In this document: piece by piece, positions 24,828 to 32,129 of the stretch
Position numbering within the stretch: position 1 is the first letter of the stretch
How the letters are laid out: every line of letters starts with the position of its first letter
NCBI GenBank assembly: GCA_016792585.1
Contig: JAEULB010000219.1
Coordinates: 1-32,129 of the forward strand
Direction: 5' to 3'
DNA from: Rhodospirillaceae bacterium
GTDB lineage: Bacteria > Pseudomonadota > Alphaproteobacteria > SHVZ01
Length of the DNA stretch: 32,129 bases
Position numbers and translations under genes: made by a program
Notes under the pieces: model-generated
Told to the model about the DNA's origin: nothing
The model's database searches: none
The model's input: only the letters and a program-made list of their open reading frames with translations

Positions 24828-25460
24828 ATGTCCAGCACCGTCACCGTGGTCAGCCATCCCTTGGTCCAGCACAAGCTGACCTTGATGCGCCGGAAGGAGA
24901 CGCCGTCCTCGGAGTTCCGCCGGCTCTTGCGCGAGATCGCGCTGCTGGTGGCCTACGAGGTGACGCGCGACCTGCCGCTGACGACGCAGCCGATCGAGAC
25001 GCCGCTCGCCGAGATGGACGCGCCGATGCTGGCGGGCAAGAAGCTCTGCATCGTCTCGATCCTGCGTGCCGGCAACGGCATCCTCGACGGCATCCTGGAT
25101 CTCATCCCCTCGGCCCGGGTCGGCCATATCGGCCTCTATCGCGATCCCGAGACGCTGGAGGCGGTCGAGTACTACTTCAAGGTCCCGCAAGACATCGCCG
25201 ACCGGCCGGTGATCGTCGTCGACCCGATGCTGGCGACCGGGCATTCGGCAATCGCGGCGGTCTCGCGCCTCAAGGACCGGGGCGCGGTCAACCTCCGCTA
25301 CGTCTGCCTGCTGGCGGCGCCCGAAGGCGTCGCCGCCCTGGGCGAGGCGCATCCGGACGTGCCGATCTTCACCGCCGCGATCGACAGCCACCTCAACGAT
25401 CACGGCTACATCGTTCCCGGCCTCGGCGACGCCGGAGACCGCATCTACGGGACTAAATAG
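24828..25460 (+). CDS. upp: uracil phosphoribosyltransferase
   Basis: The 210-residue enzyme is full length for UPRT and makes UMP from uracil and PRPP in the cytosol. Marks are [12 protein letters not shown] (78-89), [16 protein letters not shown], the PRPP loop [12 protein letters not shown] (130-141; the usual GG after the Thr reads GH) and the uracil-binding tail [13 protein letters not shown] (198-210). The ATG at 24828 follows a GAGG-rich stretch and lies 28 bp after the DUF1688 stop. In the URC pathway a UPRT (URC6) performs the first step, so here it may serve catabolism as well as salvage. An in-frame upstream extension to 24627 is out of register with the family and was rejected. 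Confidence 0.95.
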   Translation: MSSTVTVVSHPLVQHKLTLMRRKETPSSEFRRLLREIALLVAYEVTRDLPLTTQPIETPLAEMDAPMLAGKKLCIVSILRAGNGILDGILDLIPSARVGHIGLYRDPETLEAVEYYFKVPQDIADRPVIVVDPMLATGHSAIAAVSRLKDRGAVNLRYVCLLAAPEGVAALGEAHPDVPIFTAAIDSHLNDHGYIVPGLGDAGDRIYGTK

Positions 25461-25542
25461 GCGTTCGTCTTCACGGTTGCGGGGTACCCCGCGCTTCCGG
25501 TTGATTTTCTGGGTCCGTCTTGTGAAACTAGGCGTTAGCTGG

Positions 25543-25560
25543 CGCCGGCAAGATCCGGCG
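25543..25560 (+). promoter_or_regulatory. leader hairpin 1 upstream of the second binding-protein gene
   Basis: CGCCGG (25543-25548), loop CAAGAT, CCGGCG (25555-25560); two G-U pairs can extend the stem. It precedes the terminator-shaped hairpin by 19 nt in the 158-bp gap after upp. Confidence 0.45.
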
Positions 25561-25579
25561 TTGGATGAATGACAGGGAC

Positions 25580-25603
25580 GCGGCCCGCAAAGGGCCGCTT
25601 TTT
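25580..25603 (+). terminator. terminator/attenuator hairpin ending 15 nt before a start codon
   Basis: GCGGCCC (25580-25586), loop GCAAA, GGGCCGC (25592-25598), then TTTTT (25599-25603): a textbook factor-independent terminator. It lies 119 nt past upp and 15 nt before the ATG at 25619. There is no room for a promoter between them, so transcripts for the binding-protein gene must read through it. This suggests regulated attenuation or a 5' stabilising hairpin. Confidence 0.75.
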
Positions 25604-25618
25604 CGGAGGGAGATCCCG

Positions 25619-27196
25619 ATGCGTTACGTTGTGGCGACGGCGCTTGCCGTCGCGATGGCTGCACTGCCGGCGCATGCCAAGGTGCTGCGCTACTCGACCA
25701 ATGCCGACCTGCTCGGCCTGGACCCCGCGATCAACAACGAGGGTCCGACCAATGCGATGAAGGGCAACCTTTACGAAGGCCTGCTCTATCGCAATTTCGA
25801 CCTGAGCCTGGCGCCGTCGCTGGCGACCGAGTGGTCGCAGGTGAACCCGGAGACCTGGCGCTTCAAGCTTCGCCCGGGCGTGAAGTTCCATGACGGCACG
25901 CCGTTCACCGCCGAAGACGTCGCCTTCTCGCTGACCCGCTACAACCACGAGCAGGCGGACATGCGGGGCTACACGGCGACGATCAAGGAAGTGAAGATCG
26001 TCGACCCGACCACGATCGACATCCTCACCAAGGGTCCGGATCCGATTCTGCCGCAGCAGCTGCCGCTGTTCTTCATCATGTCCAAGGTCTGGGCCGAGAA
26101 GAACAACACCACCCAGGTGGTGCGCGGGACTTCGGCGCCGACCTTCATCAACTTCAACGCCAACGGTACCGGCCCCTACAAGCTGGTCGAGCGCGTGGCC
26201 GACAACCGCACGGTGGTCGAGCCGAACAAGGACTGGTGGGGCAAGCTCGACAACGGCATCACCCGCGCCGAGTTCCGTCCGATCGCCAACGCCGCGACCC
26301 GCGTCGCGGCCCTGCTCTCGGGCGAGATCGACCTGATGTATCCCGTGCCGTCCCAGGACAAGCAGCGGATCAACACCAGCAAGGGCACCAAGGTCCTCGA
26401 AGGGCCTGAGCTCCGCACGATCTTCCTGGGATTCGACCAGCACCGGGCCGAGCTGCTCGACATGAAGGGCTCGGGCAAGAATCCGTTCAAGGACAAGCGG
26501 GTGCGCGAGGCCTTCTACAAGGCGATCGACATCCAGACCATCGCCCGCGTCGTCATGCGCGGCGAGTCGCGCCCGACCGGCTCGATGGTGGCCCCCGGCA
26601 TCGCCGGCTTCTCCGAGGACGTCGACAAGCGGCCGGCCTTCAACCCGGACGAGGCGAAGAAGCTTCTCGCCGATGCCGGCTATCCGAACGGCTTCGCCGT
26701 CACGCTCGACTGCCCGAACGACCGCTACACCAACGACGAGGCGATCTGCCAGGCGATCGTGCCGATGCTCACCCGCGTCGGCATCCAGATCAAGCTGAAC
26801 GCCCAGACCCGGTCGCTGCACTTCGACAAGATCGGTCTCAAGGAGAACCGGAACACCAGCTTCTACATGCTGGGCTGGACCCCGGGCACCTTCGATGCTC
26901 ACAACATGCTGGTGAACATCGTGACCATGGACGGCCCGGGCGCCGGCCAGAACAACTCGGGCGTCTATCGCAACGCCAAGGTCGAGGAGCTGACCGTCAA
27001 GGCCGGCACCGAGATGGATCCGAAGAAGCGCATCGAGATGCTGGTCGAGGCGCAGAAGATCCACAAGGACGAGTACGGCCACATCCCGCTGCACCAGCAG
27101 ACGCTGGCGTGGGGCGTGCGCGACGAGATCATCCATGACTCGGTCAAGCCGCGTCCGTCGAACGACGTCGACCTGCGTCAAATCAAGTTGAAGTAA
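25619..27196 (+). CDS. ABC transporter solute-binding protein, family 5 (second paralogue)
   Basis: The 525-residue periplasmic receptor has a clear Sec leader (MRYVVATALAVAMAALPAHA, cleavage AHA-KV). The ATG at 25619 is supported by GGAGGG 8 nt upstream (25605-25610). The frame is also open from 25565, but that would place the coding start inside the hairpin region and bury the leader. Family blocks are ADLLGLDPAINNEGPTNAMK, LRPGVKFHDGTPFTAEDV, GTGPYKLVERV and NPFKDKRVREAFYKAI, shared with the paralogue at 20743. It is followed by the matching permease and ATPase genes, so it is the cognate receptor of that importer. The ligand is unknown. A pyrimidine-derived or other nitrogenous compound is suggested only by the neighbours. 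Confidence 0.94.
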   Translation: MRYVVATALAVAMAALPAHAKVLRYSTNADLLGLDPAINNEGPTNAMKGNLYEGLLYRNFDLSLAPSLATEWSQVNPETWRFKLRPGVKFHDGTPFTAEDVAFSLTRYNHEQADMRGYTATIKEVKIVDPTTIDILTKGPDPILPQQLPLFFIMSKVWAEKNNTTQVVRGTSAPTFINFNANGTGPYKLVERVADNRTVVEPNKDWWGKLDNGITRAEFRPIANAATRVAALLSGEIDLMYPVPSQDKQRINTSKGTKVLEGPELRTIFLGFDQHRAELLDMKGSGKNPFKDKRVREAFYKAIDIQTIARVVMRGESRPTGSMVAPGIAGFSEDVDKRPAFNPDEAKKLLADAGYPNGFAVTLDCPNDRYTNDEAICQAIVPMLTRVGIQIKLNAQTRSLHFDKIGLKENRNTSFYMLGWTPGTFDAHNMLVNIVTMDGPGAGQNNSGVYRNAKVEELTVKAGTEMDPKKRIEMLVEAQKIHKDEYGHIPLHQQTLAWGVRDEIIHDSVKPRPSNDVDLRQIKLK

Positions 27197-27216
27197 GCAA
27201 TCGGCTTCGCTAGTGA

Positions 27217-27250
27217 CGGGGCCCGGATGGAGCGATCCATCCGGGCCCCG
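27217..27250 (+). promoter_or_regulatory. perfect 15-bp hairpin with GCGA tetraloop between receptor and permease genes
   Basis: CGGGGCCCGGATGGA (27217-27231), loop GCGA (GNRA type), and its exact complement (27236-27250). It starts 20 nt after the receptor stop and ends 27 nt before the permease ATG, with no T-run. This position is typical of mRNA-stabilising hairpins that keep receptor message above permease message. Confidence 0.7.
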
Positions 27251-27277
27251 CCGCATAGAACCCGACCGCTTCAGATC

Positions 27278-28261
27278 ATGTTCGCCTATATCGTCCGTCG
27301 CGCCCTTCAATCCGTGCTGGTCATGGCGTCGGTGGCTTTTGTCGCCTTCGCGCTGTTCCAGTACATGGGCGACCCGATCAACCAGATGGTGGCCCAGGAC
27401 GCCACGCTCGAGCAGCGGAACGCGCTCCGCTCCGTGCTCGGCCTCGACCGGCCGTTCTACGTCCAGTTCCTCTTCTTCCTGAAGAACCTGATCACCGGGA
27501 ACTTCGGCTTCTCCTTCCGCGTCGGAACGCCGGTCGCCCAGATCATCGCCGAGCGCCTGCCGGCGACCCTCGAGCTGGTCATCGTCGCCGCGATGTTCGC
27601 GCTGTTCATCGGCGTGCCCGCCGGCGTCTACACCGGGCTGCATCGCCACGGCGCGCTCTCGCGCTTCATGCTGACGGTGTCGCTGATCGGCGTGTCGCTG
27701 CCGACGTTCCTGATCGGCATCCTGCTGATCCTGATCTTCGCCGTGCTGCTCGGATGGCTTCCGTCCTTCGGCCGCGGCGACGTGGTGAACATAGGGTTCT
27801 GGTCGACCGGCTTCCTCACCAAGAGCGGCCTCAAGGCCCTGATCCTGCCGGCGATCACGCTGGGCCTGTTCCAGACCACGCTGATCATGCGCCTGGTGCG
27901 TTCGGAGATGCTGGAGGTGCTGCGCGCCGACTACATCAAGTTCGCCCGCGCCCGCGGCCTCACCAACCGAGCCGTCAACTTCGGCCACGCGCTGAAGAAC
28001 ACGCTGGTGCCGGTGATCACCATCGCGGGATTGCAGATCGGCGGCCTGATCGCCTTCGCGATCATCACCGAGACGGTGTTCCAGTGGCCCGGCATGGGCT
28101 TCCTGTTCATCACCGCGATCCAGTTCGTCGACATCCCGGTGATGAGCACCTACCTGGTGCTGGTGGCGCTGTTCTTCGTCATCATCAACCTGGTCGTCGA
28201 TCTCCTCTACTTCGCCGTCGATCCGAGGCTTCGGGTCGAGCGGTCGGTCTCGGCGCACTGA
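27278..28261 (+). CDS. ABC transporter permease, DppB/OppB type
   Basis: The 327-residue inner-membrane protein has six hydrophobic segments, the first starting right after MFAYIVRRAL, the normal DppB beginning. The coupling loop is DYIKFARARGLTNRAVNFGHALKN around residues 215-240. The frame is open from a codon at 27227, but that lies within the hairpin, and the ATG at 27278 matches the family N-terminus. The next permease starts 4 bp after its stop. Confidence 0.94.
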   Translation: MFAYIVRRALQSVLVMASVAFVAFALFQYMGDPINQMVAQDATLEQRNALRSVLGLDRPFYVQFLFFLKNLITGNFGFSFRVGTPVAQIIAERLPATLELVIVAAMFALFIGVPAGVYTGLHRHGALSRFMLTVSLIGVSLPTFLIGILLILIFAVLLGWLPSFGRGDVVNIGFWSTGFLTKSGLKALILPAITLGLFQTTLIMRLVRSEMLEVLRADYIKFARARGLTNRAVNFGHALKNTLVPVITIAGLQIGGLIAFAIITETVFQWPGMGFLFITAIQFVDIPVMSTYLVLVALFFVIINLVVDLLYFAVDPRLRVERSVSAH

Positions 28262-28265
28262 TCCC

Positions 28266-29198
28266 ATGCCCATCTGGCACAATCTCAAGGACCTCGTCCG
28301 CCGCTTCCTGGACTCGGACGTCTTCTACAGCTTCAAGCGTTCGCCGACGGTGGTCATCGCCTTCGCGCTGACCATGGTGTTCATCGTCGCCGCCGTGCTT
28401 GCGCCGCTGATCGTGCCGCACAACACCTACGACGTCGCCAAGCTGAACCTGATGGATGCCTTCCTGCCGCCGGCCTGGGTCGACGGCGGCAAGTTCTCCT
28501 ATCTGCTCGGCACCGACGACCAGGGCCGCGACGTCTTTTCGACCATCATCCTCGGCGCCCGCGTGTCGCTGCTGGTCGGCTTCGCCTCGGTCGCGCTCGC
28601 GCTGACCATGGGCGTGGCGCTGGGCCTGATCGCCGGATATGTCGGCGGCGTCACCGACGCGGTGATCATGCGCGTCGCCGACGTGAAGCTCAGCTTCCCG
28701 GCGATCCTGATCGTGCTGCTGATCGACGGCATCGCCCGCGGCCTCTTGCCGCGCGATCTGCACGACAAGGCGGCGGTCTACGTGATCGTGATGGCGATCG
28801 GCTTCTCGACCTGGATCCAGTACGCCCGCACCGTCCGCGGGCTCACCCTGGTCGAGAAGAACAAGGAATACGTCCAGGCGGCTCGCGTGATCGGCCTGCA
28901 CCCTATCCTGATCATGTTCCGCCACGTGCTGCCGAACGTGATGGGCCCGGTGCTGGTGATCGCGACCCTGGGCCTCGGCATCGCCGTGCTGACGGAATCG
29001 ACGCTCAGCTTCCTCGGTGTCGGCGTGCCGCCGACGCAGCCGTCGCTCGGCACGCTGATCCGCATCGGCAACAACTTCCTGTTCTCGGGCGAATGGTGGA
29101 TGGCGATCTTCCCCGGCCTCTTCCTGGTGATCCTGGTGCTGTCGGTCAACCTCCTGGGCGACTGGCTGCGCGACGCCCTCAACCCGAAGCTCCGCTGA
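28266..29198 (+). CDS. ABC transporter permease, DppC/OppC type
   Basis: The 310-residue membrane protein begins with a cytosolic arm and a first span (RSPTVVIAFALTMVFIVAAV). A periplasmic stretch follows with LLGTDDQGRDVFSTIILGARVSL, the hallmark of DppC-type permeases, and a coupling loop EYVQAARVIGLHPILIMFRHVLPN. It ends in the usual GDWLRDALNPKLR. It forms the channel with the DppB-type subunit. Its TGA overlaps the ATG of the ATPase gene. Confidence 0.95.
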   Translation: MPIWHNLKDLVRRFLDSDVFYSFKRSPTVVIAFALTMVFIVAAVLAPLIVPHNTYDVAKLNLMDAFLPPAWVDGGKFSYLLGTDDQGRDVFSTIILGARVSLLVGFASVALALTMGVALGLIAGYVGGVTDAVIMRVADVKLSFPAILIVLLIDGIARGLLPRDLHDKAAVYVIVMAIGFSTWIQYARTVRGLTLVEKNKEYVQAARVIGLHPILIMFRHVLPNVMGPVLVIATLGLGIAVLTESTLSFLGVGVPPTQPSLGTLIRIGNNFLFSGEWWMAIFPGLFLVILVLSVNLLGDWLRDALNPKLR

Positions 29199-30163
29199 TG
29201 GCCGCCCTTCTCGAGGTCGATCACCTCCGCATCGAGTTCCCGACCAGGCGCGGCACGCTGCTCGCCGTCGACGACGTCTCGTTCCAGATCGGCGAGGGCG
29301 AGGTGCTGGGCGTGGTCGGCGAGTCCGGCGCCGGCAAGTCGCTGACCGGCACTGCGGTGATCGGACTGCTCGAGCCGCCTGGGCGCATTGCCGCCGGCGA
29401 GATCCGGCTGATGGGGCGCCGCATCGACAATCTCCCCTACGAGGAGATGCGCAAGATCCGCGGCAAGCAGATCGGCGCGGTGTTCCAGGACCCGCTGACC
29501 AGCCTCAACCCGCTCTACTCGGTCGGCCGCCAGCTGATCGAGACGATCCAGACCCACACCGATATGACGCCGACGCGGGCGCGGGCGCGGGCGATCGAGC
29601 TCCTGCACGAGGTTGGCATCCCCGCGGCCGAACGCCGGATCGATCACTATCCGCACCAGTTCTCCGGCGGCATGCGCCAGCGGGTGGTGATCGCGCTCGC
29701 GCTCTGCGTCAACCCGAAGCTGGTGATCGCCGACGAGCCGACGACGGCACTCGACGTCTCGATCCAGGCGCAGATCATCGCGCTGCTCAAGCGCCTCTGC
29801 CGCGAGCACGGCACGGCGATTATGCTGATCACCCACGACATGGGCGTGATCGCCGAGACCGCCGACCGGGTCGCGGTGATGTATGCCGGCCGCATCGCAG
29901 AGATCGGTCCGGTGCGCTCCGTCATCAAGGACGCGAAGCATCCCTACAGCCACGGGCTGATGGGATCGATCCCCAAGATCAACGACGAGAAGGAGCGCCT
30001 CGAGCAGATCGAAGGCTCGATGCCGCGCCTGACCGAGATCCCACCCGGCTGCGCCTTCAACCCGCGCTGCCCGCACACCTTCGATCGCTGCCGGATAGAG
30101 CGGCCGGAGCTCATGGACACCGGCGTCACCCGTGCCTCCTGCTGGCTTTACGCAAATGGCTGA
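29198..30163 (+). CDS. ABC transporter ATP-binding protein, DppD/OppD type
   Basis: The 321-residue ATPase has Walker [10 protein letters not shown]-loop [12 protein letters not shown], signature [15 protein letters not shown], Walker [12 protein letters not shown] and an H-loop in MLITHDMG. The C-terminal oligopeptide-transporter extension carries the cysteine-containing [15 protein letters not shown]. It starts in the stop of the DppC-type gene (ATGA). It works as a heterodimer with the ATPase encoded next. Confidence 0.95.
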   Translation: MAALLEVDHLRIEFPTRRGTLLAVDDVSFQIGEGEVLGVVGESGAGKSLTGTAVIGLLEPPGRIAAGEIRLMGRRIDNLPYEEMRKIRGKQIGAVFQDPLTSLNPLYSVGRQLIETIQTHTDMTPTRARARAIELLHEVGIPAAERRIDHYPHQFSGGMRQRVVIALALCVNPKLVIADEPTTALDVSIQAQIIALLKRLCREHGTAIMLITHDMGVIAETADRVAVMYAGRIAEIGPVRSVIKDAKHPYSHGLMGSIPKINDEKERLEQIEGSMPRLTEIPPGCAFNPRCPHTFDRCRIERPELMDTGVTRASCWLYANG

Positions 30164-31190
30164 GACGAAATCCGCCCTGGTCAAGGTCGCCGGGCTCGCC
30201 CGGTACTTCGACGTGTCGCTGCCCTGGCTCAACCGGGTGCTCGACGGCCAGCCCCGCCAGATCCTGCGTGCGGTCGACGGCATCGACTTCGAGATCAACA
30301 AGGGCGAGACCCTGGCGCTGGTCGGCGAGTCCGGCTGCGGCAAGTCGACGGTGGCGCGCATGGTCGTCGGCCTCTACCGGCCGTCGATGGGCTCGATCGT
30401 CTTCGACGGCGTCGACATGGCGGGCCTCGGCGGGCGTGCCGAGATGGCACCGATCCGCCGCCGCCTGCAGATGATCTTCCAGGATCCCTACGCCAGCCTC
30501 AATCCGCGCTGGCGCGTCGGCGCGATCGTCTCCGAGCCGATCCGGGCCTTCAAGCTCATCGACGACGAGGCGGCGATCCAGGAACGGGTCGGCCAGCTGC
30601 TGCGCCAGGTCGGTCTCTCGCCGGTCGACGGCCACAAGTACCCGCACGAGTTCTCCGGCGGCCAGCGTCAGCGCATCTCGATCGCACGTGCGCTCTCCAG
30701 CCAGCCCGAGTTCCTGGTCTGCGACGAGCCGACCTCGGCCCTCGACGTCTCGGTGCAGGCGCAGATCCTCAACCTGATGAAGGATCTGCAGCGCAGGCTC
30801 GGGCTCACCTACCTCTTCATCAGCCACAACCTCGCAGTCGTCCGTCATATCGCCGACCGCGTCGGCGTGATGTATCTCGGCCGTCTCGCCGAGATCGGGC
30901 CGAAGCAGACGGTGTTCGCGCTGCCCAGGCATCCCTACACGCGGATGCTGCTGGATACGATCCCCGACCTCGACATGACCGGACGCCAGCGCACGCCGGT
31001 CGCGGGCGAGGTGCCGAACCCGATCAACCCGCCGACCGGCTGTGCCTTCCATCCGCGCTGCCCCTTCGCCAACGACCGCTGCAAGACCGAGCGGCCGGAG
31101 CCGAAGCCGAACGACACCGGCTCTATCACCGCGTGCCATGCGGTCGAGGAAGGCCGGCTCCCCGCCGGACCGCTGACGGCGGCGGCCTAA
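30156..31190 (+). CDS. ABC transporter ATP-binding protein, DppF/OppF type
   Basis: The 344-residue ATPase has Walker A GESGCGKS, Q-loop IFQDPYASLNPR, signature FSGGQRQRISIARAL, Walker B VCDEPTSALDVS, H-loop FISHNLAVV and the C-terminal GCAFHPRCPFANDRC. I use the ATG at 30156, which overlaps the preceding gene by eight bases. A GTG at 30132 would add eight residues. It carries an insertion (YFDVSLPWLNRVLDG) between the first strand and the Walker A region, common in DppF-type proteins. It is the last importer gene before the palindromic repeat. Confidence 0.94.
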   Translation: MAETKSALVKVAGLARYFDVSLPWLNRVLDGQPRQILRAVDGIDFEINKGETLALVGESGCGKSTVARMVVGLYRPSMGSIVFDGVDMAGLGGRAEMAPIRRRLQMIFQDPYASLNPRWRVGAIVSEPIRAFKLIDDEAAIQERVGQLLRQVGLSPVDGHKYPHEFSGGQRQRISIARALSSQPEFLVCDEPTSALDVSVQAQILNLMKDLQRRLGLTYLFISHNLAVVRHIADRVGVMYLGRLAEIGPKQTVFALPRHPYTRMLLDTIPDLDMTGRQRTPVAGEVPNPINPPTGCAFHPRCPFANDRCKTERPEPKPNDTGSITACHAVEEGRLPAGPLTAAA

Positions 31191-31192
31191 GC

Positions 31193-31365
31193 TCGAAACC
31201 CTCTCCTGCGTCGTCGCTCTTATCGAAACCCTCTCCCGCGTCATACGCGGGGGAGGGTAGGGTGGGGGTGAGCGAAGCGAGGAAGCGTTTGAGGCAAAGT
31301 CAGCCGTCCCCTCGCTGCGCTCGCCCCCACCCCAGCCCTCCCCCGGCTTCGCCGGAGGAGGGGGC
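31193..31365. repeat. composite palindromic intergenic repeat
   Basis: The 200-bp gap between the importer and ribokinase genes is filled with GC-rich symmetry. TCGAAACCCTCTCC occurs twice (31193, 31223; 30-bp period). A 12-bp stem-loop lies at 31229-31257 (loop TCATA). A long imperfect inverted pair of about 33 bp lies at 31250-31282 and 31310-31343 (G-rich arm, then C-rich arm). A further CCGGC-TTC-GCCGG hairpin lies at 31336-31362. This is the make-up of REP-like elements scattered in many alphaproteobacterial genomes. It may fold in mRNA and protect or end the importer transcript. Confidence 0.75.
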
Positions 31366-31390
31366 ACGATCGCGGGAGCGGACACGACCA

Positions 31391-32129
31391 ATGACCGTCC
31401 TCGTCTTCGGATCGATCAACGCCGATTTCTTCGTCAATGTCCCGGCGCTGCCTAAGCCGGGCGAGACCGCGCTCGCGCCGACATATCGCACCGCCGCCGG
31501 CGGCAAGGGCGCCAACCAGGCGGTGGCCGCGGTGCGGGCCGGCGCCAAGGTCGCGATGATCGGGCGGATCGGCGCCGATGCCTTCGGCCAGTCGCTGAAG
31601 GACGGGCTGGCGTCCGAGGGCATCGACGTCGCCGGCATCGCCTCATCCGCTCAGCCGACCGGGGCCGCCTTCATCGCGATCGATCCTAAGGGCGAGAACC
31701 TGATCCTCGGCGCCGGCGGCGCCAACCTCGACGCCCGCGCCGCCGACGTGCCCGACGCGCGCCTCGGGCCCGCCACCACCGTCGTGTTGCAGATGGAAGT
31801 GTCGCCGACCGAGACAGCCAGGCTGGCGGCCCGCGCCCGCAAGTCCGGCGCCCGCGTGATGCTCAACTTGGCGCCGGCGCTGATGCCGCCGCACGGGCTG
31901 ATCGCCGACACCGGGTTCCTCGTCGTCAACGAGCACGAGGCCGTGGCGCTTGCGGGCCATCTCGGCCTCCCCGAGCGCACGCCGGCGGCGATCGCGAGCG
32001 CCATCGTCCGACGCTATGCCGGAACCGTCGTCGTCACGCTGGGTGCCGAAGGCGCTCTCGCCGTCGCGATGGACGGGACATTCAGGATCGGCGCGCTTCG
32101 GGTCGGCGTGGTCGACACGGTTGGCGCCG
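31391..32129 (+). CDS. rbsK: ribokinase, PfkB family (C-terminus off the right edge)
   Basis: 246 codons are open to the window end and stop just inside the signature DTVGA(GD), so about 55-60 residues are missing. The N-terminal VLVFGSINADFFVNVPALPKPGET is trimmed here to key parts: FGSINADF and PKPGET. The substrate glycines are in GGKGANQAVAA, with IGRIGADAFG, LNLAPA, NEHEA and VVTLGAEGA in the order of ribokinase. It phosphorylates ribose (or a related pentose) with ATP in the cytosol. It lies behind the importer and in the same direction as the pyrimidine genes. A ribokinase would be useful if their pathway frees ribose from a ribosyl intermediate. Other PfkB sugar or nucleoside kinases are possible. 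Confidence 0.88.
   Translation, partial: MTVLVFGSINADFFVNVPALPKPGETALAPTYRTAAGGKGANQAVAAVRAGAKVAMIGRIGADAFGQSLKDGLASEGIDVAGIASSAQPTGAAFIAIDPKGENLILGAGGANLDARAADVPDARLGPATTVVLQMEVSPTETARLAARARKSGARVMLNLAPALMPPHGLIADTGFLVVNEHEAVALAGHLGLPERTPAAIASAIVRRYAGTVVVTLGAEGALAVAMDGTFRIGALRVGVVDTVGA

Noticed and set aside
25535..28288. 917-codon minus-strand open frame
   Set aside because: It runs opposite three well-supported importer genes, has low-complexity His/Asp/Arg composition and spans their intergenic hairpins. No independent support.
31193..31365. CRISPR array
   Set aside because: Only two direct repeats with 30-bp period and no unique spacers. The rest is inverted symmetry typical of palindromic intergenic elements.

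Overview
The window is very GC-rich (about two thirds by eye) with strongly G/C-biased third codon positions, tight operons with ATGA/GTGA stop-start overlaps, many ABC solute-import systems, an FCD-type GntR regulator and a GC-rich palindromic intergenic repeat. This fits a large-genome, free-living alphaproteobacterium (Hyphomicrobiales/Rhodospirillales type). The species cannot be named from the sequence. I see no tRNA, rRNA, CRISPR array, transposase or integrase.

Left part (1-5660): a family-5 ABC solute-binding protein runs off the left edge on the minus strand. Divergent from it lies an 89-bp truncated copy of the 5' end of an M81 (MlrC-like) metallopeptidase gene. It is fused to a two-gene block encoding a 2-hydroxychromene-2-carboxylate isomerase/DsbA-type protein and an opine-dehydrogenase-family protein. 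The intact M81 gene follows, so the block is bracketed by direct repeats of the M81 gene start. After the M81 gene come a short coding-like fragment of unknown origin and a quinone-oxidoreductase-like MDR gene.

Second part (5665-15653): a GntR/FCD repressor is divergent from a seven-gene operon. The operon has a spermidine/putrescine-type ABC importer (permease, ATPase, Tat-exported binding protein, permease), a 1,074-residue Asp-box beta-propeller protein without a signal peptide, a second quinone-oxidoreductase-like enzyme, and a cytosolic protein of the 4,5-dihydroxyphthalate-decarboxylase/solute-binding fold. A 27-bp interrupted palindrome between regulator and operon is the probable operator.

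Third part (15724-20645, minus strand): a 1,057-residue SAM - class III cyclase - AAA ATPase - TPR signalling protein and a formylglycine-type sulfatase/phosphonate monoester hydrolase.

Right part (20743-32129): a pyrimidine-salvage/catabolism module resembling the URC pathway of yeasts. It has a GTP-cyclohydrolase-II-like protein with an altered nucleotide-base loop (URC1 type), a DUF1688 protein (URC4/Urg3 type) and uracil phosphoribosyltransferase (URC6 role). The module sits between two paralogous family-5 binding proteins, followed by a complete dipeptide-type ABC importer and, past a palindromic repeat, a ribokinase cut by the right edge. The most interesting features are the altered cyclohydrolase, a terminator-shaped hairpin ending only 15 nt before the second binding-protein start, and a perfect 15-bp hairpin with a GCGA loop between binding-protein and permease genes.
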